Positions 6,492-6,658 of a DNA stretch of 6,658 nt are shown here, piece after piece. The notes beneath the pieces were generated by a model. That model was given only the letters and a program-made list of their open reading frames with translations, ran no database searches and was not told the origin of the DNA. Both the position numbers and the translations under genes were made by a program. The stretch is from NCBI GenBank assembly GCA_943327015.2, contig CALPVM020000140.1, positions 1 through 6,658 of the forward strand. Direction: 5' to 3'. Within the stretch, counting starts at the first letter, position 1. The number at the start of each line of letters is the position of its first letter. The stretch is from Akkermansia muciniphila (GTDB taxonomy: Bacteria > Pseudomonadota > Gammaproteobacteria > Burkholderiales > Burkholderiaceae_C).

Positions 6492-6541
6492 GGAGTCGGG
6501 GTGTGCAGGTCAATGACTTCACATCGTTCCCGAATGACTCC
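6492..6541 (+). ncRNA. Long imperfect RNA arm
   Basis: Four consecutive paired blocks stack into one arm: GGAGT (6492-6496) with ACTCC (6537-6541), CGGG (6497-6500) with CCCG (6529-6532), TGTG (6502-6505) with CACA (6520-6523), and AGGTC (6507-6511) with GACTT (6515-6519), capped by AAT. Small bulges separate the blocks. It is part of the putative intron. The cap sequence CAATGA could be an exon-binding loop. Confidence 0.65.
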
Positions 6542-6563
6542 CGGCGGAAAGAGAGTCCCTAAC

Positions 6564-6592
6564 CCCATCTTCTGGCTAGCCAGCCAGATGGG
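6564..6592 (+). ncRNA. Strong hairpin of the putative intron
   Basis: CCCATCT (6564-6570) pairs with AGATGGG (6586-6592), and inside them CTGG/CCAG (6572-6583) surrounds CTAG. A rival fold pairs TCTGGCT (6571-6577) with AGCCAGA (6582-6588). Either way a stable stem forms just before the GAGGTAAACC motif. There is no T run after it, so it is not a terminator. Confidence 0.65.
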
Positions 6593-6623
6593 CACACAGA
6601 GAAACGAGGTAAACCCCACTCAC

Positions 6624-6647
6624 TGCCACTACCGCAAGGTGCTGGCA
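6624..6647 (+). ncRNA. GCAA-capped hairpin of the putative intron
   Basis: TGCCA (6624-6628) pairs with TGGCA (6643-6647), and a T-G pair plus ACC/GGT continue the stem after one C:C mismatch, closed by the GNRA tetraloop GCAA (6634-6637). GNRA caps on long stems usually dock into receptors in large ribozymes. This is the last element seen before the window ends. Confidence 0.65.
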
Positions 6648-6658
6648 ACCCGCGAGCA

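Larger units (their letters stand above)
6267..6658 (+). mobile_element. Putative group II intron, 5' part (domain I), running off the right edge
   Basis: I read this as the start of a group II intron, a self-splicing and often mobile ribozyme. Seen in the sequence: GTGCG at 6267 (5' consensus GUGYG); at once a hairpin CTGGA-GTAA-TCCGG (6273-6286) and then GGGTGC, the same opening order as in well-known bacterial introns; a perfect 10-bp helix 6301-6310/6417-6426 enclosing two GNRA hairpins (6314-6327, 6331-6348); a long arm (6492-6541); a strong hairpin (6564-6592); the motif GAAACGAGGTAAACC (6601-6615); and a GCAA-capped hairpin (6624-6647). No protein is encoded here, as expected of domain I. 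Domains V and VI and a reverse transcriptase/maturase would lie to the right and are not seen. It could instead be another large non-coding RNA. Class is not assigned. Confidence 0.58.

Noticed and set aside
6303..6619. Two overlapping minus-strand frames of 60-62 codons
   Set aside because: They overlap each other in different frames, lack ribosome sites, and coincide with perfect RNA helices on the plus strand.
6600..6658. GGTAAACCCCAC resembles a conserved stretch of RNase P RNA
   Set aside because: The other invariant RNase P RNA segments are absent from the neighbouring sequence.

Overview
The window looks like a gammaproteobacterial chromosome. The main evidence is a Pil-Chp (type IV pilus chemosensory) operon with the gene order and protein signatures known from Pseudomonas and its relatives. 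I cannot name the genus from sequence alone; a marine or polysaccharide-degrading relative of Pseudomonas is only a guess. All protein genes lie on the minus strand and read right to left.

Layout along the transcript, from right to left: a small rubredoxin gene (5728-5901), pilG (5260-5658) and pilH (4895-5260), which are CheY-like response regulators, pilI (4355-4885, CheW-like coupling protein), pilJ (2067-4334, membrane chemoreceptor), and the first 670 codons of chpA/pilL (1-2011, the large hybrid histidine kinase), which runs off the left edge. Spacing is tight: 69 nt between rubredoxin and pilG, a 1-nt overlap between pilG and pilH, then 9, 20 and 55 nt. No terminator lies inside the operon. 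PilJ senses pilus or surface cues, PilI couples it to ChpA, and ChpA phosphorylates PilG and PilH, which set the pilus extension/retraction balance and, in Pseudomonas, cAMP levels. There is no pilK methyltransferase between pilJ and chpA, and PilJ has a long acidic cytoplasmic tail ahead of its first membrane segment.

The right end (5902-6658) encodes no recognisable protein but is very rich in inverted repeats. The part from 5902 to 6266 holds several short hairpins, a plus-strand terminator-like hairpin with a T7 run, a hairpin with a T5 run on the minus strand, and, directly after that run, a TTGACA/TATGAG promoter candidate that could drive the operon through a leader of about 200 nt.

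From 6267 to the right edge the plus strand looks like the 5' part of a large folded RNA. It has a GTGCG start, four GNRA-capped hairpins, a perfect 10-bp helix closing over 106 nt, and a long imperfect arm. My best reading is domain I of a group II intron, with its later domains and any reverse transcriptase beyond the window. The structure is seen directly; the intron identity is inferred.
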